From: Ampullaceana balthica
Lineage: Eukaryota; Mollusca; Gastropoda; Lymnaeidae
NCBI GenBank assembly: GCA_944989445.1
Contig: CALYLW010000338.1
Location: 257,525-321,524, forward strand
Reading direction: 5' to 3'
Length of the DNA stretch: 64,000 bases
This document shows, one piece after another, positions 1 to 14,282 of the stretch. Under the pieces are notes generated by a model. That model was not told where the DNA came from. It saw only the letters and a program-made list of their open reading frames with translations, and searched no databases. Within the stretch, counting starts at the first letter, position 1. Each line of letters starts with the position of its first letter. The position numbers were made by a program, and so were the translations under genes.

Positions 1-174
1 AATCAGAAAAGTTTATTTGAATTTTTTTGCATACATTCAAGAGATTGTTTTCTAATATGAATAATGTCATGCCGAAAAGGGTATAGATAAGAGTAAATAC
101 AAATAAATACTGTTTTGAAAAGTTTGAGAGCTCCGTGAATGAAATGTAATGTATTTGACTGGAATATTCCAAAG

Positions 175-323
175 ATTTCACCCCCTAATGAACATTTGGT
201 AGAGAGACCGAACCGCCCGTGGTCAGAGAGGTATGCACCAGTTAGTTACAAGCTGACCAGCAGAAGTGGAACTGAGGCAGAGCTTAGAGACATGGTCACA
301 CGGTGTAAGAGAGTTGGTGTAAG
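175..323 (+). CDS. amy: Alpha-amylase exon A (first in window)
   Basis: Encodes the barrel segment starting ISPPNEH and ending GVR, with the conserved block [19 protein letters not shown]. The acceptor is the AG at 173-174 with a weak pyrimidine tract; the donor is AAG|GTAAAG. It ends in phase 2. The frame stays open to the left of 175, but the upstream residues do not match the family, so the exon start is taken at the AG. Confidence 0.88.
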
Positions 324-3300
324 GTAAAGAATTACATTAAAACATTGTCAAATAAAAATATGAATTAAAAGGTAATAAACAGGGTAGTAAAAAACATAAT
401 CGATAACTGATCTACTAATGAGGATGTTAGGAAATGAGAATGAAATTGTATTGTCGAAAGACTAAAAAGAATCTTAGAAGACAATAAGTAGATATAGTTA
501 TTAAAGTTTTACAGACACCCAAAACTTTCACAACTAGTGAACTGCAGACAGTTTAATACAGACTAGTTCCACATAAAGTCACACAATGTAAGAAGTTGTG
601 ATAGCACCTTTAATTATGTGTTGTAGAAACGATAGCAATCATAACAAACACACTAGTCGAGCTAATTCATTAATAGTGAGAAGAGACAGGACATTACTTT
701 TCTCTGTTATTAGTGGTTCTCATATATAAATGAATGGCATCTCTATATAAAACATGAACACAAAAAAGTAAAAAACTTTCCCTTCTCAAAGCAGTGCATT
801 GTTTCTCTAAACTAAGCCTTATTTCGAAATAATTCTACGTTTATATATTTTCGTTTAAATAAACCATTACCAAATGAAAATACTACTATAGAGTATAAGT
901 TAATGTATAAACATTGTAATTGATACTTTCGCATATGCATTCTACAATTTTATTATTTACTTTAAAAGACGAGCTCTTACCATTAGACATAGTTTTCAAT
1001 GTTTATACTTTTTCTCCCCCACCCTCCCACCACCAAATATTCATGGAGTAGAATTTACGCAGACGTGGTCATCAATCATATGGCTGGAGTCGGCTTCAGT
1101 GGCACAGGGTCAGCTGGGAGTCATTTTGACGCTAACAAAAGAGAGTTCTCTGGTGTTCCTTACAGTGTGTTGGATTTCAATATGGTTGGAAGATGCCCAA
1201 ATGCTGACAATGATATACACAAGTAATTTTTTTACCTTGCATTTTTTATTCGTATTTATTCATCAGTATAATGTTAGAATTAATGTGTGCTGTTGAAGAT
1301 GGCTATAGCCCATCAGTACAAATGATGACCCCAAGGGAAGAAACGGCTAAGTGACATTTTTTTGTAGTTTTGAGATATTTCAGTTTTGATGTTCAAAACT
1401 ATAAATATTTATCATTAATTAACTAAATACCTTTTAATTTCCCATAGGGTCAGAGACGTTGTTTTTTACATAAAATCTAATTCATAATATTCTATTTTTG
1501 ACCTCATATCAAATAGAGAGATAACTAAAAAAATTTCAAACATGTCGCATAGCCGTTTCTTCCCTTGGGGTCTTCAAATTTCTTACACACAATGCACTTC
1601 AAGTTACTCAATAAAAACTTTCTGACAAAAGGGACATTATGTCACAGAAGTTTAATTTGTAATGCGTTATATTTTTTTCCAATACTGCAGTTACGATGAT
1701 GTTAATGATGTCAGAAATTGTAACATGGGAGGACTGACAGACTTGTTCCAAGAAAAGGACTGGGTTAGATCCAAAATAGCTGATTACCTTAACAGTCTGA
1801 TAAACATTGGGTTGGCCGGCTTCAGGGTTGATGCAGCCAAACACATGTGGCCTGGAGATCTAGATGTCATTTGGGGGCGGGTAAGTTATAGTTTTGATCT
1901 GTCATGGTTGACCTTCATATATGGGCACTTTATAATGTATTTTATGTATGGATCTTGTTTGTTTCAGTTATAATTCAAATATAACATCTAATAGTGATTT
2001 TAATGAACGAAATTTATTGTAAATATTGGAGATGAAGATAGTATTTTTTGCAAGCCAGTTCTTTTATCTTTGCATTTTCACATATAGTGTTAAATTTAAC
2101 GTAGTTAACTAATCGCGATTCTATACTTCACCACATAATTACCAATACCATCATGTTTGTAGCTATATTTTTTGGGTGTAGCATTTAAGGTTGGTCCACA
2201 CCTCTCAAATGCTCGCGAGCATTTGAGAGGTGTAGACCAACCTTTAAAGGTAACGTTCAACAAGGACTTTTTTGAGACTTTGGTTCAATGTAATTATGCT
2301 TAAAGCATTATGTAAACGACAGTTTCAGGTAGTAATGCTTATGTAATTATATCATTAAATAAGAAAATAATTTAAAAAAAAACACAAAAAAACCACGCTT
2401 TTATTTTCTTCTTTTTAGTCAACTTAAAAAAACGTGGTTTTTAAAAATCGATTTTTACCTCTATTTATTATACCAAACACCTCATTAGCGCCCGCCCAAG
2501 GATTAAACACCACGGGGATGAGGTCACGCGGTGAACACGGCACGTGGATATAAAAAAATAGCAGACGGATACAGATAGTATACAGAGATAAACTTAAAAA
2601 TCCATTAATTTAATTATGGTACATTCGATCGATCTGAAATTTCGATACAATGCATTGTCATCCAAGATCTATCTATGGTAAATTTTTGAGATCTCTTGGA
2701 CCATCATAATTGGTTTCATTTTGCGTTGCAAGATTTGACGGATACAAACAGTGTGACTTAAATAAAAGCGTGTAAAAAGCGTGTACAAATGACACTCTAT
2801 GAGAGATCTACCGGTATGTGAGTTGCCATATTTGCTTTATAAAAAATATAGAAGGAGCGTCTGTAACAGAAAAGAAGATAAGAACACTTTCTCCTAATAA
2901 AGTTTATTTTATCTTAAATTTCAGCTACATTCTGTAGATGGAGGGAGACCGTTTGTGTACCAGGAAGTTATAGCAGGCGGGGCTGTTCATGCATCAGAAT
3001 ACTATCACTTAGGATACGTCTGTGGTAACTAAGATACAACGATATTAATACCAATCCATATATCACAAGATACACAAAAGCATAATCCTGATTAAAAGAG
3101 CTTTATTTGTTTTAAAACTACAGGGTTACATAATTATAATGTCTGGATTTTCAAATGAGCATTTAAATGTGATTAGAGTAGAGGTGATGTCGCCATCGGA
3201 AATATTATAGAAACTGTTTAGATTGTAAAACTGAAAATCAATGACATTGATTTGCATCATCTAACCTTTAATATTATTTCACAAAATTAATGTTTAAATT

Positions 3301-6300
3301 CACAAACGTTTACTTATCAGTTTTCCCCCACCTCTTATGACATAAAAATACACCGCAAATGATATCATGGTTTTAGTATTACTGACGTAGTGATCAGAGT
3401 GTGACCAAATCCAAACAAGAACAAGACCAGGATCCCAAGATAACAGTTTCTCTTATCTTGTGGCTCGGGTGTTTTTCAACTGTTCTAGGTAAATGAGGAC
3501 GCCCGTAGAGGATTATGAGTCTACACGTTGAGTGACGTCACTGAATTACTAAATTTTACTTGACAGTGCATTTTTACCACGTTTTTATTAACTCGCTTTC
3601 GTTGGGCATTGTTTGTCCAAGATTTTTTCAAATCTGCCAACGTAAAATTGAACCACTTCTGATGGTCCTAGAGATCTGAAAATTTTACCACAGATAGATC
3701 TTGGATGACAATGCATTGTATCAAAATTTCAGATCGATCAAATGTACCGTTATTAAATTATTGAACTTTTAAGTTTATCTATAGTCTATATAAAAGCATC
3801 TGTACCGTCGACTTTTGTTGACATTCGTGAGTTCGCCCCGTGACCACATCACAATGTTTTTAAAACGTTGGGCGGGCGCTTGTGAGGTGTTTGGTAAAAT
3901 AAATTTAATATAACTAAAAAACGTGGGGCGGGTGTTTGGTATAAAAATTAAAGATTTCTAATTTAGAAGGCAAAAGAGAGATCTATAAGTGAGAGAATGA
4001 GTGAACCGCATATGTTAAACCTCATAAGCGCCCGCCCCACGTTTTTAGTTATATTAAATCGAAGTACTTGAACTAATAAGTTTTAAATTATTTTCTTCTT
4101 TTTAGTCCGCTTGTAAAAACGTGGTTTTTAAAAAAAATTTTTTTTACTTCTATTTATTAATTTCACCCATACGCTTAAAAGTAACACATAACAAATGGAC
4201 ATGGGTGGTTTCCCAGTTAACAGAGTGCAAAATCATAAGGAATGATGTATATATGGAAACTAAACAGGTGCTCTTTCTTTCAACTACTTGGAAACTATAT
4301 TATCAATAATTATTTTCCTATCTTAAAATTCTTACTTTCATCCAAGTAAATAAAAAGTAATACTTATATTACTACTAAAATGATTGAATAAACTTTATCC
4401 TATAGAAAGGCTCAATTGGGCTAGTCTACCGCATTAAGCAGAAACAAGTCGCACTTCCCTCTAGTCAGCAACCAGGTCATAAATTAACATTCTGCTTATA
4501 GCAACAAGAACTCATCACATTTAATGTTCCTTTCTGCCAAAGACAATAAGGGTTTTAACGAGCGTCTAAAAAGATCTTTTGATACGTTAACCCTTGCCAC
4601 ATTTGTATTAATTCCATATACTTTAAACCTCCAGTTCATGATACCTCCCTTAGTAGCATTTGAAACAATTGAATTATCCACTTCGACGGTCAGTGATTGG
4701 GTAGTTGCGTCAGTAATTGCGGGCCAGTTTTGGGGTGGGCGCGACAGTTTTGTTGATTGTAATCTGTGTTCATGAACTCGACAACATTTGTCTTATGGAT
4801 GCTACATGTTTTTGCACGTTACGATGGAGGAAATCTAACCTCTGACCTCTGACTGAATCATTACCCACCCGAATTATTTATAAAGTTAATAAATTCTCGA
4901 ACATAGATTTCTAGCCATGGATTTTCAGTGAGTTGTCAATGACTTTTTATTGCAGAATATTCATTGTCGATATGAAAAAATATATAATGCAATATAGTGT
5001 CATAGCTTTCTGTATTCACATAAATAAATTTTTATATTTTATTGAATTCGTACATATGTTTAGATGGGAAATGAAATAGATGGTTATCCATATTTATCCT
5101 TTTAGGGTATTGAGGTTGGGGATGGCCTGATAGTAATTTAAATTGAATTGAATTTCTGACAGCTGCTATTTGAAATCTTGTACGGTGTCTCCAAGGGGTT
5201 TCAATTTGAAATGCAGTATTGAATTACAGTTGCTCATTTGTACTTGAAAGAGAAATTCACTTTGTCTAACAGTAAATTAAAGTCATTTTTAATTTGATCG
5301 TTTTTTCTTTAGAATTCAATTACGGGGAACAAGTGAAACACGCAATTAACAACTTCGACAACCTCAGGGGCGTAGTGCACTTAGATTGGGGAATGGCTCC
5401 CACTGAGCAAGCGTTCGTTTTTGTTGACAATCACGACAATCAAAGAGGAGGACAATTACATTTTGATGTAAGAATAGTTTGTTTTTTTGCTTTGAGTTTC
5501 TTTTATAGTTAAAGAGAAGATTAATTCCTCACGTTATCATAAGTCGCATTGAAAAAAATTTACAACTCTGTATCACGTTAATTACTTTATTCAAATTATG
5601 ATTTAACTGTTTATTAAAAAAAAAGTTAAATAAACGTTAGATACCATCCCATCGCTAAGCCAAACTATATATGTATATATGTTGTGATAATGAAAGAATA
5701 TTATATTTGAAAGGAAAACAATCCTATAATTTAACACTAAAAGCAGATGATTAAAATAAATTATTAATTATTTTCTATATTAATAACTATATAATGAGCT
5801 TTAGAAGATTTAAATAATTTGATAATTATTGATATCTTTTTAAATAGTTTATGACAAGGCAATAAATAAATGTTAAAAGTTGCAACTAAAAGTATCTTAA
5901 TTTTGTTTCGGAATGTAATTTAATGAAATCATTCTGAAGACGACTGCCAATACCTAATTACTATTCCCAAATTACGCTCAGAATCCCGCTGAGTACAAAA
6001 GAGCTGTGGCCTTCACATTGGCATTCAATTATGGGTTTGCACGAGTCATGAGCAGCTACTATTTTACTGATCGTTCGCAACCTCCGCCTCACGACGGAGA
6101 TATCATCAAGGATGTGACCATTAACAGTGATGGTACCTGTGGCAATGGATGGGTTTGTGAGCACAGGTAGGCTAAAATTTATTGCTAAAAAATATATGTT
6201 GCATTTTATAATATAATTTTGTTTAGGAAAATAAAATTTTAAAGTGTAAGCGATAAAATCGTAGATTTAAAAATACCCCAGGTGGAAGGTGATAGCCAAC

Positions 6301-9300
6301 ATGGTCAGATACAGAAATGACGTTCTCAACACTGGCATCGAAAACTGGAATGTTCAAGGGGATACTATGTGGTTCAGTAGAGGCAATGTTGGATTCTTTG
6401 CAATGGGCAAAGCCAATTTCAACAAACACATTTACACAGGTAAAAAACCTTAATACAATTAAATCTTACTAGAAATTAAAAAAAAACACCTATAATATTT
6501 TTTTTAAAATGATCACTAAGTTTTAATGTAAATTTTTACTAACTGATTCAAATGAAAATCATTAATAAAAATGTATTTAAAGGGAAAAAAAGTTTTTCTA
6601 ACTGAAATTTAGTTTGAACAAAAGTTTATTCAAAATTACCCCCCCCCCACCCCCCCAAAAAATGAAACTTGTTCGCGTTGTTTAAACGTTGTGTTTTTCA
6701 GGTCTACCCGCTGGTCAATACTGTGACCTAATCAGTGATTGTGCTAAGAAGATTACCGTTGACAATAGTGGCATGGCTGACATTAGCCCTTTCAATGCCA
6801 ATGATCCATTTGTCGCTTTTACCACAAGTGAGTAGGTTACTAACCAATAAAAGATAACTGATTTACAACTTAACTATCCAGTATTTTCTTTTGGATTCAC
6901 GCTTATAAAGAAACCCACACAAACACAAAAACTGTAAAGATCACTTGAATTTCATGGAGTTTAATACATTTATAAAATTATCATAAAATATGGACATTGA
7001 CGATAATTTTTCTGATTCCAAATGCAGGCTGGTTATAGTGCATATAGTCAACGATACACTATGACAATCCGTTCATGCCGTGTACATAGTAAAAAAAAAC
7101 CAGCAACTTGGTAAATGGATAGTATTCAATTTGAACAGTTTCTTTCAGTCATTTTGCTTTAATATGATTAACCTCCATTTAAAGCAAAATAATGTAATCT
7201 GACTTACTTAATATATTTTGGGATTCAAGTTTCAAGCAATGTCAGATCTAAAAATAAATCATGAGGACAATACTTAAAAAAACATATGTCTAATAATGGA
7301 AAATTATTTTTTTTTAAATAAAAGAGTAAATAAAAACAGGAATACATTTGCATACATTATTTTTATCAAGGAATTCAAACTATATCCTTAGAAACTACCG
7401 AAAAAAAGGCTGCACTTTCATAGCCAATAAACTTTAATATCAACGTACGTTTAAAATCTTCATCTTTTTTTCAACATGGTACTCACAAGTAATGAACTAT
7501 AATTGAGTTTTTAGGCTTATATGTTTATTAGTATTTAAGGATAAAGGCAGGGCGCAATAATCTTCTACAGAAGGAGCATGCGTAACAGATATAAGCTATA
7601 GTCAGTAGCTAATTCATTTAACTTTATTTTTACTTGATAACAATAAACTACAATGCAGATGATAGATAGTAATACTCAAAATGTATCATAGTGCTTATAT
7701 ATCATCAAATGTACAAAAGTCTTGCAGTGTACAGTCAAGCTGTATGTAACTTCTCTATTCTCACAAAGAGAGCAAAGATGGTGGAAGTGGAGCACCACCT
7801 CAACAAAAACAGAAATACACAGCACCCGCTCAGGCTGACTACCAAAGGACAGTGATACTTATCGAAGCTACGACTTTGCCTGGACAGGACGTGTTTGTAC
7901 GTGGGTGGGATAGACCAAAATCACAGGCCAGGTATTTTACACCAAAATAATAATCTGGGTTCTCTGTCAACCCCTTAGCAAAATAATCATGTTACTTGCA
8001 AAATTTAAAAAAATATATATAAAAATAATGTTTTAAAAAAATTGCGAATTGACGTTAAACTTGACGTTAACTACCTACGTGTAATTAATAACACTGTTTA
8101 AACAGACCTCATTGACAATCGATTTTTTTCATAATTGTCCAAAAATATTTTGGGTTGTTAATGCTGTTATTACGTACGCATACATTTTAACGCGAGGGAC
8201 GCGGTGGTCGAGTGGAAGCGCACTGGACTGTCGTACCGATGGTCACGGTTTCGAATCCGTGTGAAGGCAAGGGTTTGTTCCCGGGGCCTAGGGCGTCCCT
8301 GAGTCACCCCGCTCCGAATGGGTACCTAACTACATGTTAGGCTGGGTAATGCGTGGAACCCACAAAGCCGTGGCCTGTGATTGCTGCATCACTTGCCAAC
8401 AGATCATCTGTCATTGTCTGTGGACGCAACTATCTTCTAGAAGGAGCGTCTGTATAGATAAGATAAGATAATATCCTAAATTCACGGGAAAATAGGTTAG
8501 ACGACACCCTTCAATACAGCTAAATTGATAGGTAACCTTTCATAAAAAAGAAAGAACAAACAATTGGCCAATTGGCTAGTTCGCAAGGGTAGGCAATTGC
8601 TTTGGCTCGGTTTCCACTTTGTGGTAAGTAGATGGATAACCCATGGTATGGGTGAACCGGACAAGACGTCACGGCACACCGAAAGTTTCGGCAAAGAGCC
8701 TTCTTCAACGAATAAATAGTACAAAAACAAATAAAACAAATATAAAGAAATTAAAACTTAGCTGCGGTGAAATCCAGAGCCAAAGAGAGCAATAGTATGA
8801 AGAGAGTAGTAAGAGCTTATATAGGAAAGGAGATAGTGGGCCTGGCGAATCATTAAGATTGTCAGTGTAAAAAAACAACATTCATTCCATGTGGTGCAAG
8901 GGTCCAATACTCTTGGATTAGTCTATTCTCCAGACTGACCCTGCCGAGTGTGTTTATGCAAGAGACCATGGCTTTGCATTTTCTCTTCAGTTGTGTCAAT
9001 TTTTTTATGTTGCTGAATCCTTATATCTCGAGCACAAAAGGAGAAATTTTCCAGTTATCATCGGTTATTTCGATGTTTATTTAATTTAAATGATTTTATT
9101 TATTTAGTTGTACTATTGAAGTCACTTGCCAAAACGTTTAAATATGCATTAGTCCATTAATAAAACCTTACATTTATTGTTTAAGTCACATAATTCGATT
9201 GTATATCGATATATATATATATATACTACTTAATAATGTTACAATAATTCCACTGTCTCAAGCACAATAGGTTGTATTTCAGGTTGTGAAAACGATGCTA

Positions 9301-11541
9301 AACTGAGTGCATGTAGCGTTCCTATCAGACACATTACCTTAGGCAACAGCTCTCACTATGAAAAGGTACAGAACTCATACATATTACATGACTTTTACAG
9401 TTTGATTGGCTTTAACTAAAGAGTGTGTTTTTGGGGCAGTAGTCAGTAGAGTAACATGCGTTGGGATTTATCATATGACAGTCATATAACATAATGAAAC
9501 CCTTACATAATCACTCAAAGTATTCATCATGAGCTATTAAAAGAGTTAGTTTAAAAGTACTTAAGTAATAAAAGCAAAAAAAGCAATACGTTTATTGCTT
9601 TAATTATTCAACGTTATGTAATTAGTCTCATTTTAATTCGTACAAATTTCTGAAATAACACTATTTCAATCAATAGTGAAATTTCTTTCAAATTCGAAGC
9701 ATAATAATAATGCTTCGAATTTGAAAGAAATTTCACTAGAAAAATACGCAGTCTCTTTAAGATCATTGGGGGCCGTCCATAAAGTACGTCACGCTCCAGA
9801 GGGGGTGGGGTGGTGGAGGGGGTGTAAGAAAGTGTGACAGTTTGTGACAGGGGGAAGGGGGGGGTCTCGGCCACGTGTGACGTCACGTTGTTTTATATTA
9901 AATTTTAATTATTTTGTTATTTAAAAAAAATTTTGATCGAAAGTATGACGTACTTTAGGGGGGGGGGTCCGAGATTTGTGACAGTTTGTGACAGGGGGGA
10001 GGGGGGAGTAAAAATGGCCAAAAACAGCGTGACGTACTTTATGGGCGACCCGGTTGTAGATTTATGAATTGTGTTTGTTCCTTTCAATGTAGATTAACAG
10101 CCGGCAAAAAAAGTATTATCAAGGTTAGTTTAAATCTTTTTGGAAATCGCCGTGCCACAACCAAATAAGTCAAACTGTGATGAAATATCTCTTGTATTAT
10201 ACCGAAACAAATCTAATGTTGTCTAGATAAAATGTTTGTTCATTTGCAATACATTCCTTCTATAAGAAAGGTAAAATGGGGCATGAGGTTTTTAAATAAA
10301 GAAATAAAGTGATCACGTGTAGATTTTCAGGCCCGCTAATGTAAAGTGTATTCATCTGTGTTGTACGTTTATTAATTTTGATGCAAAGACGATCTATTTA
10401 TTCCAGTTCTATGCGTCTAGTCCTTTATGATTTCAAACTGGCAACATAAATTCAGCTTGTTTTAAAAAAAAACTAGTAAAAATTCATCACATTTGCAATA
10501 GATTCCCGAATAGTTTCGTCGTTTCAAAGTTTTGTGAAGAGCTAGAAGAAATGATCGTGACAATGTCGAGGTTTTAATTTCTTTCAATGTTTACTATTCT
10601 TGACAACCAAAATTGTTGCACCAGGGATAGTCGCCCCCACAGCCCCACCAGCTTAACTCCAATATTGGAGGGATTCAGGGGCGTCATTGTATTGCAGAAT
10701 ATGTGAAACATCCTGGCAGCCGATATACTAGTTATTCCGATGATTGCAACGGTATATGTAAACAAATCAATGGATGGCTATAAATTAGTAGTCAGTTCAT
10801 CTTTAATTTTGATGGTTGACGTTAAAGACAATACGACTAGACGAGGTCGATGTGACAAAACAAAAATTATTTGCTGAGTAGATTGCCTGAACCTAATAAC
10901 AAATTTCGTCAGGTATGAAAGACATGCCTAAAAATATCTGGCGTCGAGAGAAAATAAAACAAAATATAGTCACAGTGAGGGTTCTGATGTAAAAATGAAA
11001 TGTCGTTCTTAATCCCAGGTGAATGAATGGTCCATTGGAGAAAACTACTTAGATTGGTATGGCGCTGAGCTGTACCAAGGGGAATATAAAGAGCAGAGAG
11101 CGTATGGAACACCCACAGTCTGGACTACTAATAGCACAGGAGACATTGGATATAACCCTTTAAATACGTAAGTCATATTTAACACTATAATTAATCACAA
11201 TCTTTCAAAGAATTAAAATTTCAAAAACAAGAGAAGAAAGCAGTTATTTATGACATTTACAACTTAATTTTTTAGTGAAATGGTTTTCAGTTTTCTCCTG
11301 TATCTGTTTACCAGACTGTTCATTGATGTGTACCCCTTACCTCGTTGCACTCATCCGTAAAAAGTATAACATATTTTAAGTTTTATTAACATTAAAAGCA
11401 GTTACAGTTATAGCTCACGTCATTTATATAATTTAATTTTCAATTTGACAATTTTTTTTTCAGTTAATAACATAAGACCTTAGTAGTTAAAAATAATTTA
11501 TTGTATTCTTACAAAATGATATTGTGATAACATCTGATGTC

Positions 11542-11576
<35 letters not shown>

Positions 11577-14249
11577 ACAGGCAAAGTGTGAAATTCAGGC
11601 ATTCTATAGAATGCCTAGGCAATGTATAGAATGCCTGATCGTTTCAGGCAAAGTATGAAATGATGGCTATTTCATAATTCGCCTAGGCATTCTAAAGAAT
11701 GCCGAGTTGTCGTCAGGCAAAGTATGTAATTGGCCTACCCCCGCCATTTTTCCAACCACTGATGTTGGCGGTGGCGCTTTGGTCGTTGTTTGATGATGGC
11801 GATCGAAGTCTGTGAGTGTTGAAAGTTATTGTAAGACAGTGTTAAGCCGGTACGAGGTTCCACTACCAAATCAAAGACAATATTGCCTAAATTCTTCTCA
11901 CGACGTCAATGTATATCATCCGGCTGAGATTCCACAGACGTTCTCCCATAACGTTTCCCCTTGGATTGCTGTGTTACCATGTCGGAAGAGAATATAGTGC
12001 TAGGACAGGAATCACGCCATGTTGACATGCATCGACGATTCTACGATGAGTTATCTAAAGTAAGAGCCAATGCTGCTAAAAACAGTGTTTTTTAAACACG
12101 AAACTGTTACCAACAATTGGTGGATGATGTGAAAATGGCTAAGACCACAATTAAGCAATAACCACGGGACTATTGGCTGGTGAAACACTATGATGTCATG
12201 ATGGGTGGAAAATAAGAGTAAAATGATCTACCCTGTTAAAGTGAGTGCCATTCTGTTTTACGTCGCGGACTCCGAGATAATTGACGTACTTCATAAAGCA
12301 AATTTGGCCATTGGTTATGGAGGACGGTACAGAATGTTGAAAGAACTTTCACCCAAATACAAGAAAACTACCCGTCATGATGTTGTACTGTGTATTAAAT
12401 TTGAACCTTGCCAGAAAAAACAAAAAAAGTAATTTAAAAAAGGCATTGTGGTCAAGCCAATGGCTTTTTCTGAATTCATCTCTCGTTGTCAGGTAGGTCT
12501 TATCGACTTTCAATCACATTCTGATGGGGAATACAATTTTATAATGGTGTATCAAGAACATCCCACCAAGTTCGTGGTTCTGTTCTCAGGGCCCTGACGA
12601 CAAAGATGGCACAAGAAGTAGCATACCAGCTCGTAGACATATTTACGTTGCTTGGTGCTCCAACGATTCTACAGTCAAATAACGGCAGGGAATTTGCAAA
12701 CAATGTGGTAAGCAGCCTAAATGAATACTGGCCCACCTTGAAGATCGTTCATGGTAAGCCGCGTCACATACAAAGCCAAGGGAGCGTCGAAAAGAGCTAA
12801 CTAGGACATCGAAATTATGATTTGTGCTTGTATGCAAGATGAAATAACTGGCCACTGGAGTGAGGGGTTACGGTTCGTCCAACTCAAGAAGGACAGAGCT
12901 TTTCATTATGGTATTAAAAGATAACCATACAAAGCTCTCTTTTGGATGCAGAGCTAAAGTAGGCCTCACAACGTAGTCCATACCTGACGATGTTTTACAA
13001 GATGTGGAATCAGAGGAAGACCTCGAAAAAATAATACAGAGCGTACATCATGTGCTTTATTTTGTACTAGGGGCAAGTACCCGGCTCCCGCCCGGGTTTA
13101 ACAACAACAGCAACAAAACAAAAACAAAAAAAACAACAACAACAAAACAACAAAAACAAAACAACAACAAAAACAACAAAAACAACAAAACAACAAAAAC
13201 AAAACAACAACAAAAACAACAAAAACAACAACAAAAACAACAAAAACAAAACAACAACAAAAACAACAACAAAACAAAAACAAAACAACAACAAAACAAC
13301 AACTACAACAACAACAACAAAACAACAACTACAACAACAACAGCAACAACAACAAAGCAACAACAACAAAGCAACAACAACATGAAGGACATTGTCGTCG
13401 CAGGGCAAGGGATGTGGACAACAACAACAACAGCAAAAACAACACAAAAGCAGCAACAGCAACAACAACAGCAACAACAACAAAAACAACAACAGCAACA
13501 ACAACAAAAACAAAACAACAACAAAACAACAACTACAACAAGAACAGCAACAACAACAAAGCAACAACAACAAAACAACAACTACAACAACAAAAGCAAC
13601 AACAACAAAGCAACAACAACAAAAAAAATTATTTTATGGCGATAATCGCCTTCTTGTTAATCTCGACACCAAAATGTTTATTAATTTGCGTCATTATTTT
13701 ACGTCTTAATTTTCAATAATTTTTATTTTATATAGCTCATATAGGGAAAAACTACATTTTGGGCCCCCGGGCCCCAGTATCTTATATATATGGAACGAAA
13801 CCTGTTTAATAACCTTTCCGGTATAATTTTGTGTACGTGTACCAAATTTCACGTTATTTGGTTGTCTGGATCTTGAGTTATTAGGGAACAGACAACCAGA
13901 CAGACAACAAATGCGTCTTATATATATAGAGATACTAGGGGCAAGTACCCGGCTTCACCCAGGTTTAACACAACAGCAACAACAACAAAAACAACAACAG
14001 CAACAAAACAACAAAAACAAACAACAAAAACAAAACAACAACAACTACAACAACAACAAAGCAACAACAACAAAACAACAACTACAAAACAACAACAGCA
14101 ACAGCAACAACAACAGCAACAGCAACAACAACAGCAACAACGACAAAACCAACAACAGAAACAGCAACAGCAACAAAACAACAAAAACAAAACAACAACA
14201 AAAACAACAAAATCAACAACAAAATCAACAACAAAACAACAACAACAAC

Positions 14250-14282
<33 letters not shown>

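Larger units (their letters stand above)
2398..4165. mobile_element. Composite foldback element in amylase intron D and the preceding intron
   Basis: About 290-bp arms (2473-2755 and 3605-3896) are inverted relative to each other and flank exon D. Both carry ACCAAACACCTCA near the outer end and a core with GATCGATCTGAAATTT and ACAATGCATTGT. A second inverted pair (3903-3940 and 4023-4062) lies outside the right arm. A T-rich block with ACGTGGTTTTTAAAAA occurs as direct repeats at about 2398-2472 and 4085-4162. The core is shared with the tandem array at 35.7-37.8 kb. Confidence 0.75.

Noticed and set aside
139..174. Extension of amylase exon A to the left (frame text VFDWN resembles the early amylase VHLFEW)
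   Set aside because: The spacing is wrong: the ~40 residues expected between these motifs are missing, so it is a chance likeness before a splice acceptor.
8193..8280. Functional tRNA gene
   Set aside because: A- and B-box text is present, but the cloverleaf is degraded and the same head recurs with a SINE body in other copies.
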